Assembly (NCBI GenBank): GCA_016790285.1 | Contig: JAEUPJ010000070.1 | Coordinates: forward strand, 1-64,000 | DNA from: Roseateles sp. | GTDB lineage: Bacteria; Pseudomonadota; Gammaproteobacteria; Burkholderiales; Burkholderiaceae_C | Direction of reading: 5' to 3' | Length of the DNA: 64,000 nucleotides | Shown: positions 26,356 through 37,757 of the stretch, one piece after another | How positions within the stretch are numbered: position 1 is the stretch's first letter | Layout of the letters: each line of letters starts with the position of its first letter | Program-made: the position numbers and the translations under genes | The notes under the pieces: generated by a model | Databases searched by the model: none | Told to the model about the DNA's origin: nothing | The model's input: only the letters and a program-made list of their open reading frames with translations

Positions 26356-27371
26356 TGACGCTCGCACGCCCTTCCCGCCGGCAGCAAGGTTATGTGCTCA
26401 TCTTTGTGATGGCGGCGCTGGCCCTGGTTGCTTTCATTGCCGCGCGCTTCGCGCTGCGGCTGGATGCTCTGCGTGAGCAGGCGCTCACCTTGCAGAGCTT
26501 TGCGGCGGGCCGGACTGAGCTGGAAAGTGGCAGGGCCCGTGCCCTCTACTGGCTGAGTACGCGCCCATTCGGGCTGGCCTCAGCCGGGTTCGCCGATGAA
26601 CTGCCACTGCAGCTGAACAACCAGCCCTACGTGATGCCCGGTGGGGCTTGGGTCCGTGTCCAGGATGCTCGCGGCCTGATGTCGCTGAATGAACCCCATC
26701 GGGAGCGGTGGCTCACGGCCCTCATGTCGGCCGGCGCCTCGTTCGAAGACGCGAACAGCATGATCGACGTGTTGCTCGACTACACCGACACTGATCACCT
26801 GAAGCGGCTCAACGGTGCCGAGGCGCCGGATTACGCCCGCCTCGGCCTGCCGCCACCGCGAGACGATTGGATTCTGTCGGTCGACGAGATTGCTCGTATG
26901 CCGGTCTGGTCGGCAAACCCGGCTTTGCGCCAACGATTCAGCGCTTGGGTCAGCGTCACGCGAAACAGTTTGTTTAATCCCAATACCGCGCCGCTGGATT
27001 TGCTCAAGGCACTTTGGCCAAAAGTATCTCCCGACCAATGGGACCTCTTCGACCGCCTGCGGACGACGGCGCCGTTCGTCGACGCTGCGGCGGCCACCGC
27101 GAGCACTGGCATCCCCTTCCCCACAGACGACAGCCTACTTTTTCATGCCAGCAACGAGATGCGCATGCAGCTGTGGGCGCCAGGGCTGCCGATGGCCGTC
27201 GAATACACTCTTTCGATTGTCCCGACGGGGACCTACGCTCCCTGGCTGATCCAAGAAGTTCGCCAGGCGGATCGTTTCGTCACTCCCGATGCCCATCAAG
27301 CAACCGTCAAGTTTCCTGACGCGAGCAAAGACCTCGCTCGACCCGCTTCGTCTACCGCGCCTGCTTTCTGA
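26355..27371 (+). CDS. gspK: Type II secretion minor pseudopilin GspK
   Basis: The 338-residue protein is the large tip pseudopilin. The prepilin-like N-terminus is QQG|YVLIFVMAALALVAF. Mature residue 5 is Phe, not Glu, matching the known absence of Glu5 in GspK. A helix-rich domain follows with RVQDARGLMSLN, YTDTDHLKRLNGAE and a helix-hairpin-helix-like SLFNPNTAPLDLLKAL. The ATG at 26355 overlaps the gspJ stop. Its 3' end overlaps the proposed gspL start by 83 bases. Confidence 0.87.
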   Translation: MTLARPSRRQQGYVLIFVMAALALVAFIAARFALRLDALREQALTLQSFAAGRTELESGRARALYWLSTRPFGLASAGFADELPLQLNNQPYVMPGGAWVRVQDARGLMSLNEPHRERWLTALMSAGASFEDANSMIDVLLDYTDTDHLKRLNGAEAPDYARLGLPPPRDDWILSVDEIARMPVWSANPALRQRFSAWVSVTRNSLFNPNTAPLDLLKALWPKVSPDQWDLFDRLRTTAPFVDAAAATASTGIPFPTDDSLLFHASNEMRMQLWAPGLPMAVEYTLSIVPTGTYAPWLIQEVRQADRFVTPDAHQATVKFPDASKDLARPASSTAPAF

Positions 27372-28458
27372 CCGGTTCGAGCTGCCCGCTCAGGGCGGTC
27401 AGGCACGTGGACTGACGCTGATCTCGCGCGGTCTGATGCGCCACCGTGCCTTCGACTTGTCCTCGTTGGCTGTGGCCGATCGGCCGACGGCACTTCGGGC
27501 CCAGATGGCGGCGTGGGCGCCCTTGCCGGACGCGGAGTACCTGATTGCATGGCAAGGCGCCGTAGCGCAGGTGTTCGCCGTGGAAAAGTCGGCGCTCGAG
27601 ACGGCTTCTGTGCGCAACCCGCAGTGGTTGCCGGAGACCCTGGCCCGAGCGTCGATCGCTGATGGCGTGCGGCTGGTGCAGGCCCTGGACGGCTATGAGG
27701 CCCAGGCCTGGACGGAAGGCGTGCTCCGCGCCACCCGCTGGTGGGCCACGCGCCCTGGCGCCGAGGCCTGGACGCAGTTCCTGCGCCAGGCCGGCTGGCC
27801 GGCAGAGCCATCGCAGGCCGAAGCCGAGCCGCAACAGCCCGCCTGGAAGAAACCGGCTGATCTGCCGATGCCGCCAGGCAAGCTCGAACAGGCAGGTCAG
27901 GGTCAGGAAAGCCGCCTCGTCGGGATGCTGTTCCTCGTCTTGCTGGGCCTGGGTGCGGCGTCCGTGCGCGACCTCTGGGACAGCGATCAGGCGCGCAGCC
28001 AGGCACGACAGGACCTCGTGCAAATGAAGGTTGACGTCGCGCCGGTGCTCGCGGCCCGTGAAAAGGCCTTGGCTGCCGCCGACAAAGGCGCAGCCCTGAT
28101 GGCGCGACTGCAGGGACCGCTGCCGCTGGAAGTGTTGGAGGAGCTGCTGCGCCTGCTGCCTCCCGCAGGCTTGATCCGTGAATTCGAACTGCAGGGTCAG
28201 GACGTGCGCGTGCTGGTGGACCTGCCGGCCGATGTCCCGCGGAGCAAGGTGATCGCCGGCCTGGAGTCGGGTGGTTGGTTCGTCGGCGTCGCTGAAGTGC
28301 GCGATGGGCAGGCCCGTGCGGGCGTGGATCTGCAGATGAAACTCGCTTCGGCCGTGCCACCACAACGCGGCAACGCTGACGCCGGTCTGCAGCGCCTGAA
28401 CTCGGAAGGCCTGGCGCCTGCAGTGCGCCCGGCGGCTCCGATGGGAGGCAAGCCATGA
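27289..28458 (+). CDS. gspL: Type II secretion inner-membrane platform protein GspL-like
   Basis: GspL links the cytoplasmic ATPase GspE to the inner-membrane platform. The 389-residue product has an actin-like cytoplasmic part (about residues 1-190), a Pro/Glu-rich linker and one membrane span near residue 210 (LVGMLFLVLLGLGAASV). A periplasmic ferredoxin-like part follows (LIREFELQGQDVRVLVDLP). Sequence divergence is high, so the call leans on gene order and domain layout. The start at 27289 overlaps gspK by 83 bases; a later start up to Met at 27436 cannot be excluded. It overlaps gspM by ATGA. Confidence 0.75.
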   Translation: MPIKQPSSFLTRAKTSLDPLRLPRLLSDRFELPAQGGQARGLTLISRGLMRHRAFDLSSLAVADRPTALRAQMAAWAPLPDAEYLIAWQGAVAQVFAVEKSALETASVRNPQWLPETLARASIADGVRLVQALDGYEAQAWTEGVLRATRWWATRPGAEAWTQFLRQAGWPAEPSQAEAEPQQPAWKKPADLPMPPGKLEQAGQGQESRLVGMLFLVLLGLGAASVRDLWDSDQARSQARQDLVQMKVDVAPVLAAREKALAAADKGAALMARLQGPLPLEVLEELLRLLPPAGLIREFELQGQDVRVLVDLPADVPRSKVIAGLESGGWFVGVAEVRDGQARAGVDLQMKLASAVPPQRGNADAGLQRLNSEGLAPAVRPAAPMGGKP

Positions 28459-29069
28459 AGTTCACCGTGGCCAAACCCGTGCCTTCGGCGCTGACCGAGG
28501 GCCTCGCTAATGCCCGCCGTGAATGGCAAGCCAACGTTCGACTGCGCTGGGGTGTCCGCCTCATCATTGCGACGATCTGGGTGTGGCTCGCTCTGGTGGC
28601 GCAGGATTGGGCGACGGCGTGGCGTGCCGAAACCGAGGAGACGCGGTCACAACTTCAGCGCCTCAAGCCACTGCTGTCCGAGAAGGCTTGGCCCCAGCGT
28701 GCCGAAGACGCGCGCACTCAGTTGAAAGAAACCCAGGCCCTGCTGTGGGCGGCAGGCAGCCAGGGGCAGGCCGAAGCCATGCTGCAGGACCGCCTGCGCG
28801 AGCTTTGCGGCAAGGCGGGCCTGACCGTGCGGGAGCTGGTCATCATCGCCACCGACAGCAAGCTCACGGTCGATGATGCACGGCCCCTGCGGGTGCGGCT
28901 GGCCGTCGACATGAACAACCGGCTGGCATTGATGGGTCTGCTGTCGGAGATCGGCATGGCATCGCCGTCGATGGTGGTCGATACGCTGCGACTGCGCCCC
29001 CAGGCGCCGCAGCCGCGCGCCGAACTGGAGATCCGCGTCATGTACCGCGAACAGGCCAAGGCCCCATGA
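28455..29069 (+). CDS. gspM: Type II secretion protein GspM-like
   Basis: The 204-residue bitopic protein has a short cytoplasmic N-terminus and one membrane span (WGVRLIIATIWVWLALVAQ, around residues 32-50). A coiled-coil stretch (WRAETEETRSQLQRLKPLL) and a periplasmic alpha/beta domain follow. This is the GspM/PilO layout. GspM partners GspL and helps position the assembly platform. Identification depends on position between gspL and the gspC-like gene. Both ends overlap neighbours by ATGA. Confidence 0.75.
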   Translation: MKFTVAKPVPSALTEGLANARREWQANVRLRWGVRLIIATIWVWLALVAQDWATAWRAETEETRSQLQRLKPLLSEKAWPQRAEDARTQLKETQALLWAAGSQGQAEAMLQDRLRELCGKAGLTVRELVIIATDSKLTVDDARPLRVRLAVDMNNRLALMGLLSEIGMASPSMVVDTLRLRPQAPQPRAELEIRVMYREQAKAP

Positions 29070-29515
29070 ACGTCGCCTCGATTCGTGCCAAGATGCTGTG
29101 GGCGCTTGCGGCCTTGCTCGCCGGTTGGACCCTGGGGCAGCGCCCCTCGTCGGATGCGCCTGCGCTGGTCCAGGCGCGCCGTGATGTCTGGACACTGCCC
29201 GTGCTGGCCAAGCCGACCGATACGCCCACCCGTGCCGCCATCGTCGCGGCCGCGCCGCAATGGGGAGTCGACAAGACGCCTGCAGCGGGTGCCGCTGCCG
29301 AAGAAGCGCCACGCTGGCGTCTCGCCGGCATTTTTGGCGCTGGCAAATCGGGAGGTGTCCTCGTCTTGTACGAGGGCGACCGCAAGCCGGCCGAGCGCCT
29401 GAAGGTCGGCGACAAGCTGCCCACCGGGCACATCATCGAGTCGGTCGATGGCAACCAGATCCATGTCCGTCTGGGCAAGAAGCGCGAGAGCTTTGGAGTT
29501 GAAAATCGTGAATGA
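29066..29515 (+). CDS. Short GspC/PilP-like type II secretion protein
   Basis: The 149-residue protein has one N-terminal membrane span (MLWALAALLAGWTLG). A periplasmic beta-domain with APRWRLAGIFGAGKSGGVLV and LKVGDKLPTGHIIESVDG resembles the homology region of GspC that contacts the secretin N0 domain. The C-terminal PDZ domain of classical GspC (about 270 residues) is absent. It may therefore be a short GspC or a GspN-like connector; I lean to GspC-like because no other gspC was seen. It lies directly before gspD. Confidence 0.65.
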   Translation: MNVASIRAKMLWALAALLAGWTLGQRPSSDAPALVQARRDVWTLPVLAKPTDTPTRAAIVAAAPQWGVDKTPAAGAAAEEAPRWRLAGIFGAGKSGGVLVLYEGDRKPAERLKVGDKLPTGHIIESVDGNQIHVRLGKKRESFGVENRE

Positions 29516-31687
29516 GACCCTGAAGGTCATGCCGCAAACGGCTTTCTGGCGGTACGTGGTGCTGTCGGCATCCGTGGTGCTGTCGGGGTGCGCGCCACTT
29601 GCACCCATCGTGCCGGCCCCCATGGGCCAGGCCGCCCCCGAGCGCACCGCCGCAGGCCTGCAGGGCGCGCAGCCACCGGCCGCTGAGGGCCTTCGCGTGA
29701 CGGACCTGCCCCAGGCCCCCACGGTCGCGCCGAGCAAGTTCTCGGAGAAGCGCAGTGCATCCGATGCCAAGGTCAGCACCGATATCGCAGGGCGCCAGTC
29801 CGACGAGGTGGGCGCGATCAACCTCCAGCAGGTGCCGCTGCCCAACTTCGTGCAGGTCGTCTACGCTGAGATGCTCAAGCGCAATGTAAACATCGACCCC
29901 GCCGTGCTGGCCCGCAAGGACCTGGTCACGTTCCGCGCCCCGGCGTCGCAGTCCGCGGCACAACTCGAAACGGCGCTCAAGCTGCTGCTGAAAAGCTATC
30001 AGATTGCGGTCGTGGACGTGGGCGGTCTCGTGCGCGTGCTGCCGGACAACGCTCAGTTCGGCGATCTCCCCGAGATCCGCCGCGCGGAAGCCCTGCCCGA
30101 CACGCCGCTGCCGCTGCGTCCGATCTTCCAGCTCGTCGAGATGCGGTCGGTGCGCCAGAACGAAGTGGCCATGTGGCTCAAGACGCTGTTTGCCAATCGC
30201 GTCAATATCCAGGAAGACGCGACTCGCAATGCCCTGCTGCTCAACGGCACCCCGGACAACATGCAGGCGGCCCTGGAAGCCATCCGCGTGCTGGACCAGC
30301 CGCTGATGAGCGGCCGCCGCAGCATTGCGCTCACGCCGGCCTACCTGTCGGTCGACGATCTGGCGCGGCGTCTCGTCGAGGTCCTGACGGCGCAGGGCTA
30401 TGCCGTCGCGCCGCTGGGTCCGCTGCAAGGCATCCGTTACCCGGTCACGCTGCTGCCCGTGTCGGCGGTCAACTCGGTCTACGTGTTCGCGGTGAGCGAC
30501 GAGGTGCTGAAGCATGTCGAGCAGTGGGCTCGCACGCTGGACAAGCCCAACGAACGCGGCGTGGGCAAGAACTTCTTCACCTACCAGGTGCGCCACAAGG
30601 ATGCGGGCGACTTGGCCAAGACATTGGATCAGCTGCTCAGCGGCAGCCGTGGCCGCGTCAGCACGGCCACCCCACCCGCGACGGGCAGCACGTCGAGCGC
30701 CAGCAACTCGACGCGGTTGACCTCGGTCGTCGTGGACCAGTCGAGCAACATGCTGATCTTTCAGGCCGAGCCTGACGAGTACAGCCAGATCAGCTCGCTG
30801 CTGCAGACCCTGGACCGCCCGGCCAAGGCCGCGCTCATCGAGGTGACCGTGGCGGAGTTGTCCACCACTGACAGCAGCCAGCTCGGCATCGAGTGGCTGG
30901 CCAGCCACGACTACGGTGACGGCAGGATCGGTACGTTTGGTACCAAGGGGGGGACGGGCATCGGTTCGTCGGGCTTCAACTTCCGACTGCTCGACAGGGC
31001 CGGTACGGTCAAGGCCGCCCTGAATGCGCTGGCGTCCACCAACCAGGCCACGATCCTGTCGAGCCCCCGTGTGCAAGCCCGCAATGGCGAGCAGGCCATC
31101 ATCCAGGTGGGCCAGGAAGTGCCCATCATTACGAGTCAACAGACGACGACCGGCACCGTCTCGACACCCACACAGGCTGCCGTGCTGCAGACGGTTCAGT
31201 ACCGCAGCACGGGCGTGATCCTGCGTGTGAAGCCCGTCATCCATTCCGGCGACCAGGTGGACATCGAAGTCGAGCAGGAGGTCAGCGCCGCGGCCGCGAC
31301 GAATACCGGCGTCAACACCTCACCCACTTTCAGCACGCGCAAGCTGTCCACCAAGATGACCTTGCGCAACGGCGCGACGGTCATGATGGGCGGTCTCATC
31401 TCCAACGACACGAGCCAGGGCAACGCCGGCGTGCCCTTCCTGAAGGACCTCCCGCTCATCGGCAACCTGTTCAGCACGCGCACCAGCGGTGGGAGCCGCC
31501 GCGAGCTGGTCGTGCTGATCACGCCCTACATCCTCAACGACAGCACGGAGGCCGAGGCGATGACCGCGGCCTTCCGCAAGCAGTTGGGCGGCTGGGCCGA
31601 CACCGCGGCGAAGCCGGACGGCACCACGGCACCGAACAACCCCGTGCTTGACCTCATCGCCAAGCCGCCAGCCGTGAAGGCGGGGCC

Positions 31688-31691
<4 letters not shown>
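29508..31691 (+). CDS. gspD: Type II secretion secretin GspD, lipoprotein form
   Basis: GspD forms the outer-membrane channel. The 727-residue precursor begins at GTG 29508. Its signal sequence VLSASVVLSGCAPLAP contains the lipobox LSGC, so the mature protein should be a lipoprotein. N-domains follow (N0 around LPNFVQVVYAEMLKRNVNI, then N1-N3 repeats such as RNALLLNGTPDNMQAALEAI). The secretin domain spans roughly residues 500-690 (RNGEQAIIQVGQEVPI, VPFLKDLPLIGNLF, RRELVVLITPYIL). A GTG start is chosen because longer starts would lie inside the preceding gene and hide the signal. Lipidation could remove the need for a separate pilotin. Confidence 0.93.
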
Positions 31692-33369
<1,678 letters not shown>

Positions 33370-33370
<1 letters not shown>

Positions 33371-34587
33371 TGGAGACCTTTCGTTATCGGGCCCAGGACG
33401 GCAGCGGCAACATCGTTCGCGGCGAGCTGGAAGCGCGTGACGACGCCCATGCGGCCCGTGAGCTGATCCGCCAGGGGCTCACGCCGTTGGAGCTCACGGC
33501 GGCCGCGCCGGATGCGGCGCCGAGCGGCGGCAGCTCGATGCGCCGACCCGGCCGCATGACGGCTGCCGACAAGGTCGTGACGGTGCGCGAACTCGCCACG
33601 CTGCTGGCCGCTGGCGTGCCGCTGGACGAGGCCCTGGGTTCGCTGGCCAGTGGCCACGCCGGTCACGGCATGGGCGACACCATGGCGCGGGCGCTGCAGG
33701 CGGTCCGCGAAGGCAGCACGCTGCATGACGCGCTGGACGTCAGCGGCCTTGGGCTGCCCGCGCACCTCATGACCGTCGTGAAGGTGGGCGAGGCGAGCGG
33801 CCAGCTGGCCAGCGCGCTCAACGACTGCGCCGAACAGATGGAAGTAGCCCGTCGCCTGTCGCAGGAGCTGCGCAGCGCGATGATCTATCCCAGCATCCTG
33901 GTGCTGGCTGGTGTGCTGGCCGTGCTGATCATCTTCATCGGCGTCATCCCTCGCTTTGCCCCACTGCTCAAGGGCACGAGGGCGCAGGTGCCCGAGTTTT
34001 CGGTCTGGGTCATAGAGACGGCGGTCTTCCTGAAGGCGCATCTGCTGGTTCTCGGCCTCGGCACGGCCGCGGTTCTCGGTGTCACGGTCGCCCTCCTGGC
34101 GCGTGCCGACGTTCGCCGCATGCTGTTCGAGCAGGCCGCGCAGCTGCCCGTGCTAGGCCCCTGGCTGCGCGAGGCCGAGGTGGGGCGCTGGGCGCTGCTG
34201 ATGGGCACGATGCTGCAGAACCGCGTGCCGCTGCTGGAGGCCTTGAAGCTTTCCCGCGGCGCGTTGCACCTGCGGGAGTTCTCGCTGCTGATCGGATCGG
34301 CAGCGCGCGAGCTGGAGCACGGTCGCAGCCTGTACGACAGCCTGCGGCAGTCAGCCTGGATTGCACCTTCGCGGCTGAATCTGATCAAGGTCGGCGAGCG
34401 TGCCGGCAGCCTGGACGCGATGCTGACCTCGCTCGGCCAGATGCAGGCCGAGGCGGCCCGCGAGCGTCAGAAGCGGGCGATGGCGCTGATCGAGCCGGTC
34501 GCCATCCTGCTGATCGGCAGCGTGATCGGGGTGTTGATGGTCGCCGTGATGATGGCGATCACCTCAATGAACGCCGGCGCCGCCTGA
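33370..34587 (+). CDS. gspF: Type II secretion inner-membrane protein GspF
   Basis: The 405-residue polytopic protein has two repeated cytoplasmic GspF domains and three membrane spans. Family blocks are FRYRAQDGSGNIVRGELEA, LRSAMIYPSILVLAGVLAV, RWALLMGTMLQNRVPLLEAL and IEPVAILLIGSVIGVLMVAV. It is the platform protein that GspE acts on. ATG 33370 overlaps the gspE stop by one base; a GTG directly before is an alternative. The 3' end overlaps the convergent sulfatase-like gene by 24 bases. Confidence 0.92.
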
Positions 34588-36108
34588 GCGCGGCGGCACC
34601 GCGGCAGGCTGCTTCCTGAAGAAGTCTGCGACGGCCTGCGGGTTGTTCACCTCGCCGCTCAGCAGCCCCAGCACCAGCGGCCGGGTGGCCAGCGTGCTGA
34701 TCGTGGGCGCATGACGCACCGCTGTGTCTGCCTTGCTGAACCAGACGATGAACGGCACGCGATGGTCGGGCGTCTTCCCGGCCTTGCCGCTACCGGCACC
34801 GCGCTGCTGTTCGTACATCGCGGCCCACAGTTCGTGCTCCCGCAGCCAGTGGTCGGAGGTCAGCACGAGCGTCGACTCGCCGCCCTGGGCCACCAGGCGC
34901 TGCTGCACTGCGTCGATCAGCTCGGCCGTCAGCACCAGGTTCACGCGGTAGTCGTTGAGCAGGTTGCTGGGGGCATGGCGTCCCACGGCGCTGGGTGGAT
35001 GAGGCACGTTGATGTGGATCCAGACCATGTCATTGTCTCGGTCTTCCACTGCGCGCAGGGCCTCCTCGTGCAGCCGGGCATAAGTGGCGTGCCATTGCTT
35101 GAGGAACACCGAGTACGGAAAGTCCAACTCGCCTGTGCGCTTGAATGCGCGCTGGAACTGCGCTTTCCAGCCCTGGAAGAACTGCACCGGTTCGGCATGG
35201 CAGCGCCGCGCCGTGGTCACGAGGGCGCAGTAGTCGTGGTAGTAGCCAACCACGGCATGGCTGACGTGGCGTGACTGCAGGTCGCTGAAGAGCTGTTGGC
35301 TGTCAGGGGTCCAGGCCTGCCCCGTCTTGCTGCGCAGCTCGGCCGCCCCACCGCGGTCGATCTCGCCGAAAGGCTGGGCGAAGAGCATGCCGGGAATGGA
35401 CTCCAGCGTGTTCGGACCGGCCGGCAGTGCCCGCTCGGCGAAGAAGGACTGCGCCAGCAGCCGCTGCATCGGTGCCTGGCTGAACAGGCCCTCGCGCTCG
35501 GACACCTCCATGTCCCATTCGTCGAACACGATCACGACCGTCCGGCGCGGGCCCGGCGTCGCGTGGGTGTCGCTGGCCTTGGAGGCGTGGGTCGTGCCCG
35601 ACGCGGCTTTCAGGAGGAAGCCGGCCATGCCGGGCTGCAGCGCGAAGAGCGTCACCAGCGCCAGGCAGGCGGCGTTGCCGAGCCGCTCGCCGACCTCAAC
35701 CCGACCCCGCCAGGCCACGCCGGCCGCAGCCATGGCGCAGGCAGCCATCGCGCCCGCCTTGGCCCAGCCGGGCAGGGGCAGGCTCGTGGCCAGCGATTGG
35801 CGAAACACCTGGAAGAGGGCGACGAACACCAGCGTGAGCAGCAGCGCGCGAACGGCTCGGGCAGACCAGCGCTCCGCCCGGTCAAGGCGATCAACCCACC
35901 CGCCCAGGGCCGCAAAGCCCGCCACGGCGAGCAGCAGCAGGTGCCCCTCTTGCAGGAACACGCCGGGCTGGAACGACAGGTACAGCGAGTACGTGTAGCG
36001 CAGGATGACGTCGCCCACGCCGATCGCGCCGAGGCTCACGAGGCTCAGCAGCGCATACCGCGCCATCTGGCGGCCATCGGGGCGCCATCCGGCAGTCCGG
36101 TTGTTCAT
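34564..36108 (-). CDS. Membrane-anchored alkaline phosphatase/sulfatase superfamily protein
   Basis: The 514-residue protein has about five N-terminal membrane spans (residues 15-170). A periplasmic domain of the LtaS/EptA-like alkaline phosphatase superfamily follows. VVIVFDEWDMEVSER carries the first metal-binding Asp; GPNTLESIPGML holds the likely Thr nucleophile; HINVPHPPSAVG and VLTSDHWLREHE supply later metal ligands. Such enzymes transfer or hydrolyse phosphate- or sulfate-containing groups on envelope glycans or lipids. ATG 36108 overlaps the methyltransferase stop by ATGA; longer in-frame starts lie inside that gene. It is the last gene of a three-gene module. Substrate unknown. Confidence 0.75.
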   Translation of the reverse strand: MNNRTAGWRPDGRQMARYALLSLVSLGAIGVGDVILRYTYSLYLSFQPGVFLQEGHLLLLAVAGFAALGGWVDRLDRAERWSARAVRALLLTLVFVALFQVFRQSLATSLPLPGWAKAGAMAACAMAAAGVAWRGRVEVGERLGNAACLALVTLFALQPGMAGFLLKAASGTTHASKASDTHATPGPRRTVVIVFDEWDMEVSEREGLFSQAPMQRLLAQSFFAERALPAGPNTLESIPGMLFAQPFGEIDRGGAAELRSKTGQAWTPDSQQLFSDLQSRHVSHAVVGYYHDYCALVTTARRCHAEPVQFFQGWKAQFQRAFKRTGELDFPYSVFLKQWHATYARLHEEALRAVEDRDNDMVWIHINVPHPPSAVGRHAPSNLLNDYRVNLVLTAELIDAVQQRLVAQGGESTLVLTSDHWLREHELWAAMYEQQRGAGSGKAGKTPDHRVPFIVWFSKADTAVRHAPTISTLATRPLVLGLLSGEVNNPQAVADFFRKQPAAVPPRSGGAGVH

Positions 36109-37496
36109 GCAGCGGCTCCAGGCGGCGCGTCGCGTCGGGTCAAGTGCAGCAGCGTGCGGTGCTGGGAGACAGTCACCTGCTCCTGCAGCGTGAACCAGGG
36201 TTCGGCACAGCGCAGCACGAAGGCCAGATCCCAGTGGTCGTACAGGCTGAGGTTGGGGCCGGCCAGCTCGACGAACCGTGGGTCGTCGCGAGGCACGAAC
36301 TCCAGCAGCAGGGTGCCGCGGCAGTAGCCCGCCAGCACCTCGAAGAGCTGTGCCGTGGGCAAGCGCTCGGTCACGGTCAGGTGGTGCACGACGGCGAGGG
36401 CCAGCACGAGATCGAATCGGCCCGCGAAACGCTGCGGCAAGCCAAGCGTTTCGGCCAGGCGCCAGCCCGTGGCTGGGGTCGGGTGCGCGAAATTGGCATG
36501 CACGCACTGGACGGGCAGCAGGTGCTCGCGCGCCTGCTTGTGCAGGTCGTGCAGTGCATTGACGTCGTCATCCAGTGCCACCACCTTGCTGCCCGCGCGG
36601 GCTGCGATGAGAGAGAACTCGCCTGTATTTGCACCGATGTCCAAGACCCGCTCGAAGCGGCCGCCAGCTGTGAGCTGTGCGACGGCCTCCCGCTTGGCCA
36701 CCAGTTCGGCGGCCTGGTAGTGGTCGCGGTTGCCGGTGTACTCGCTCCAGGTGCTCACTCCCCGACCGCGTGCCGTAATCTGTGTGACGAAGCGCTGCAG
36801 GTTGCCCAGGAGCCACGGCGTGCCGTCCGGCGCGCCGGGCTTGGCCGGGATGCGGCGGGTCTGGTCGTGGTGGATTCGGCGGCGTTCGAGCCGCGCGGGC
36901 AGGCGCACATGCAGCCACATCGACAGGCTGAGGTGGGCGTGCCAGGGGAGGTAGGGCGCGAGTTCCGCGGCGCGCAGGCCGTCGCGAGCTGCCAGGAAGA
37001 TGTCGCGCGGCGTGCGGCCGAGCTGCGATACAGCCAGCAGCGGCAGCACGAAATGCCGCACGAACTGGCCGTACGCCACCCAGCCAGGTAGGTCGCCGGC
37101 TTGGCGTCGCTGCAGGGAGAGCAGGTCGCAGAAGACCGGCCGGCTGCCTTCGAACAGCACATTGCCGGCTGCAGCGTCCTTCAGCGTCCAGCCTTGGGCC
37201 CAGGCGCGACGCTGGATGTCCAGCGTCAGTTGAGCAGCGTCGGCCAGCATGGCGGGCGCCCATTCGAACGGGTAGGTCGGGAGCGGTACACGGCGGTGAC
37301 GCAGCAGAAGCGTGTCGTCCGGCTGGTGCTGCTGCTCCTCGACCCCGATCAGCAGCCCATCACGGACAAGCTCGGCGTACAGCGGGCTGTTGAGCAGTTT
37401 GGCGGTGGCGCCGACCGCATGCGGCTGCACCTTGCGCCAGACCTGCCGCCCGTCATCCTCGACGTTGCCGTCGGGATCCCGGAAGCTGACCCGCAT
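36105..37496 (-). CDS. Two-domain protein: kinase-like N-terminus and SAM methyltransferase C-terminus
   Basis: The 463-residue protein has an N-terminal region with FEWAPAMLADAAQLTLDI, WTLKDAAAGNVLFEGSRPV and FCDLLSL. The KDAAAGN and CD blocks resemble the catalytic-loop and metal-binding parts of aminoglycoside-kinase-like folds. The C-terminal half is a class I methyltransferase with motif I VLDIGANTGEFSLIAARAG and acidic VALDDDVNALHDL. It resembles proteins annotated as NoeA-like methyltransferases, which I recall from other genomes but cannot check here. It is coupled by ATGA overlaps to the small membrane protein upstream and the phosphatase-like gene downstream. Function unknown. Confidence 0.72.
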   Translation of the reverse strand: MRVSFRDPDGNVEDDGRQVWRKVQPHAVGATAKLLNSPLYAELVRDGLLIGVEEQQHQPDDTLLLRHRRVPLPTYPFEWAPAMLADAAQLTLDIQRRAWAQGWTLKDAAAGNVLFEGSRPVFCDLLSLQRRQAGDLPGWVAYGQFVRHFVLPLLAVSQLGRTPRDIFLAARDGLRAAELAPYLPWHAHLSLSMWLHVRLPARLERRRIHHDQTRRIPAKPGAPDGTPWLLGNLQRFVTQITARGRGVSTWSEYTGNRDHYQAAELVAKREAVAQLTAGGRFERVLDIGANTGEFSLIAARAGSKVVALDDDVNALHDLHKQAREHLLPVQCVHANFAHPTPATGWRLAETLGLPQRFAGRFDLVLALAVVHHLTVTERLPTAQLFEVLAGYCRGTLLLEFVPRDDPRFVELAGPNLSLYDHWDLAFVLRCAEPWFTLQEQVTVSQHRTLLHLTRRDAPPGAAA

Positions 37497-37699
37497 CAGG
37501 AGCGGTCCCGGTTCCAACGGCGCTTGAGGGCGCGCCAGATCTCGCGGGGGTTGCGGAGGTAGTAGACCAGGCCCACGGCTGCCGCGATCAGGCCCTGGAT
37601 GAGCAGGTGGGCCGAGCCCCCATCGATGTAGGCGTAGGCCGGCGAGGTGCCTGCCAGCAGGACCAGCACGACCAGGAGCACTTGGCGGCAATAAGACAT
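37496..37699 (-). CDS. Small membrane protein with a YIDGGS motif
   Basis: The 67-residue protein has a signal-like segment (QVLLVVLVLLAGTSPAYA), a motif YIDGGSAHLLIQGLIAAAVG leading into a membrane span, and a basic tail (RNPREIWRALKRRWNRDRS). The motif resembles YIDPGSGS-type small proteins that I recall beside methyltransferase/sulfatase pairs. The ATG at 37699 is the start that gives a clean signal segment. Its stop overlaps the methyltransferase start (TCAT). The basic tail probably faces the cytoplasm. Function unknown. Confidence 0.7.
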   Translation of the reverse strand: MSYCRQVLLVVLVLLAGTSPAYAYIDGGSAHLLIQGLIAAAVGLVYYLRNPREIWRALKRRWNRDRS

Positions 37700-37757
37700 G
37701 GCGGAATTGCAAAGTTTGCCCGGGTTGGCGGGCACAGCAGGCATGGTATCAGGACGT

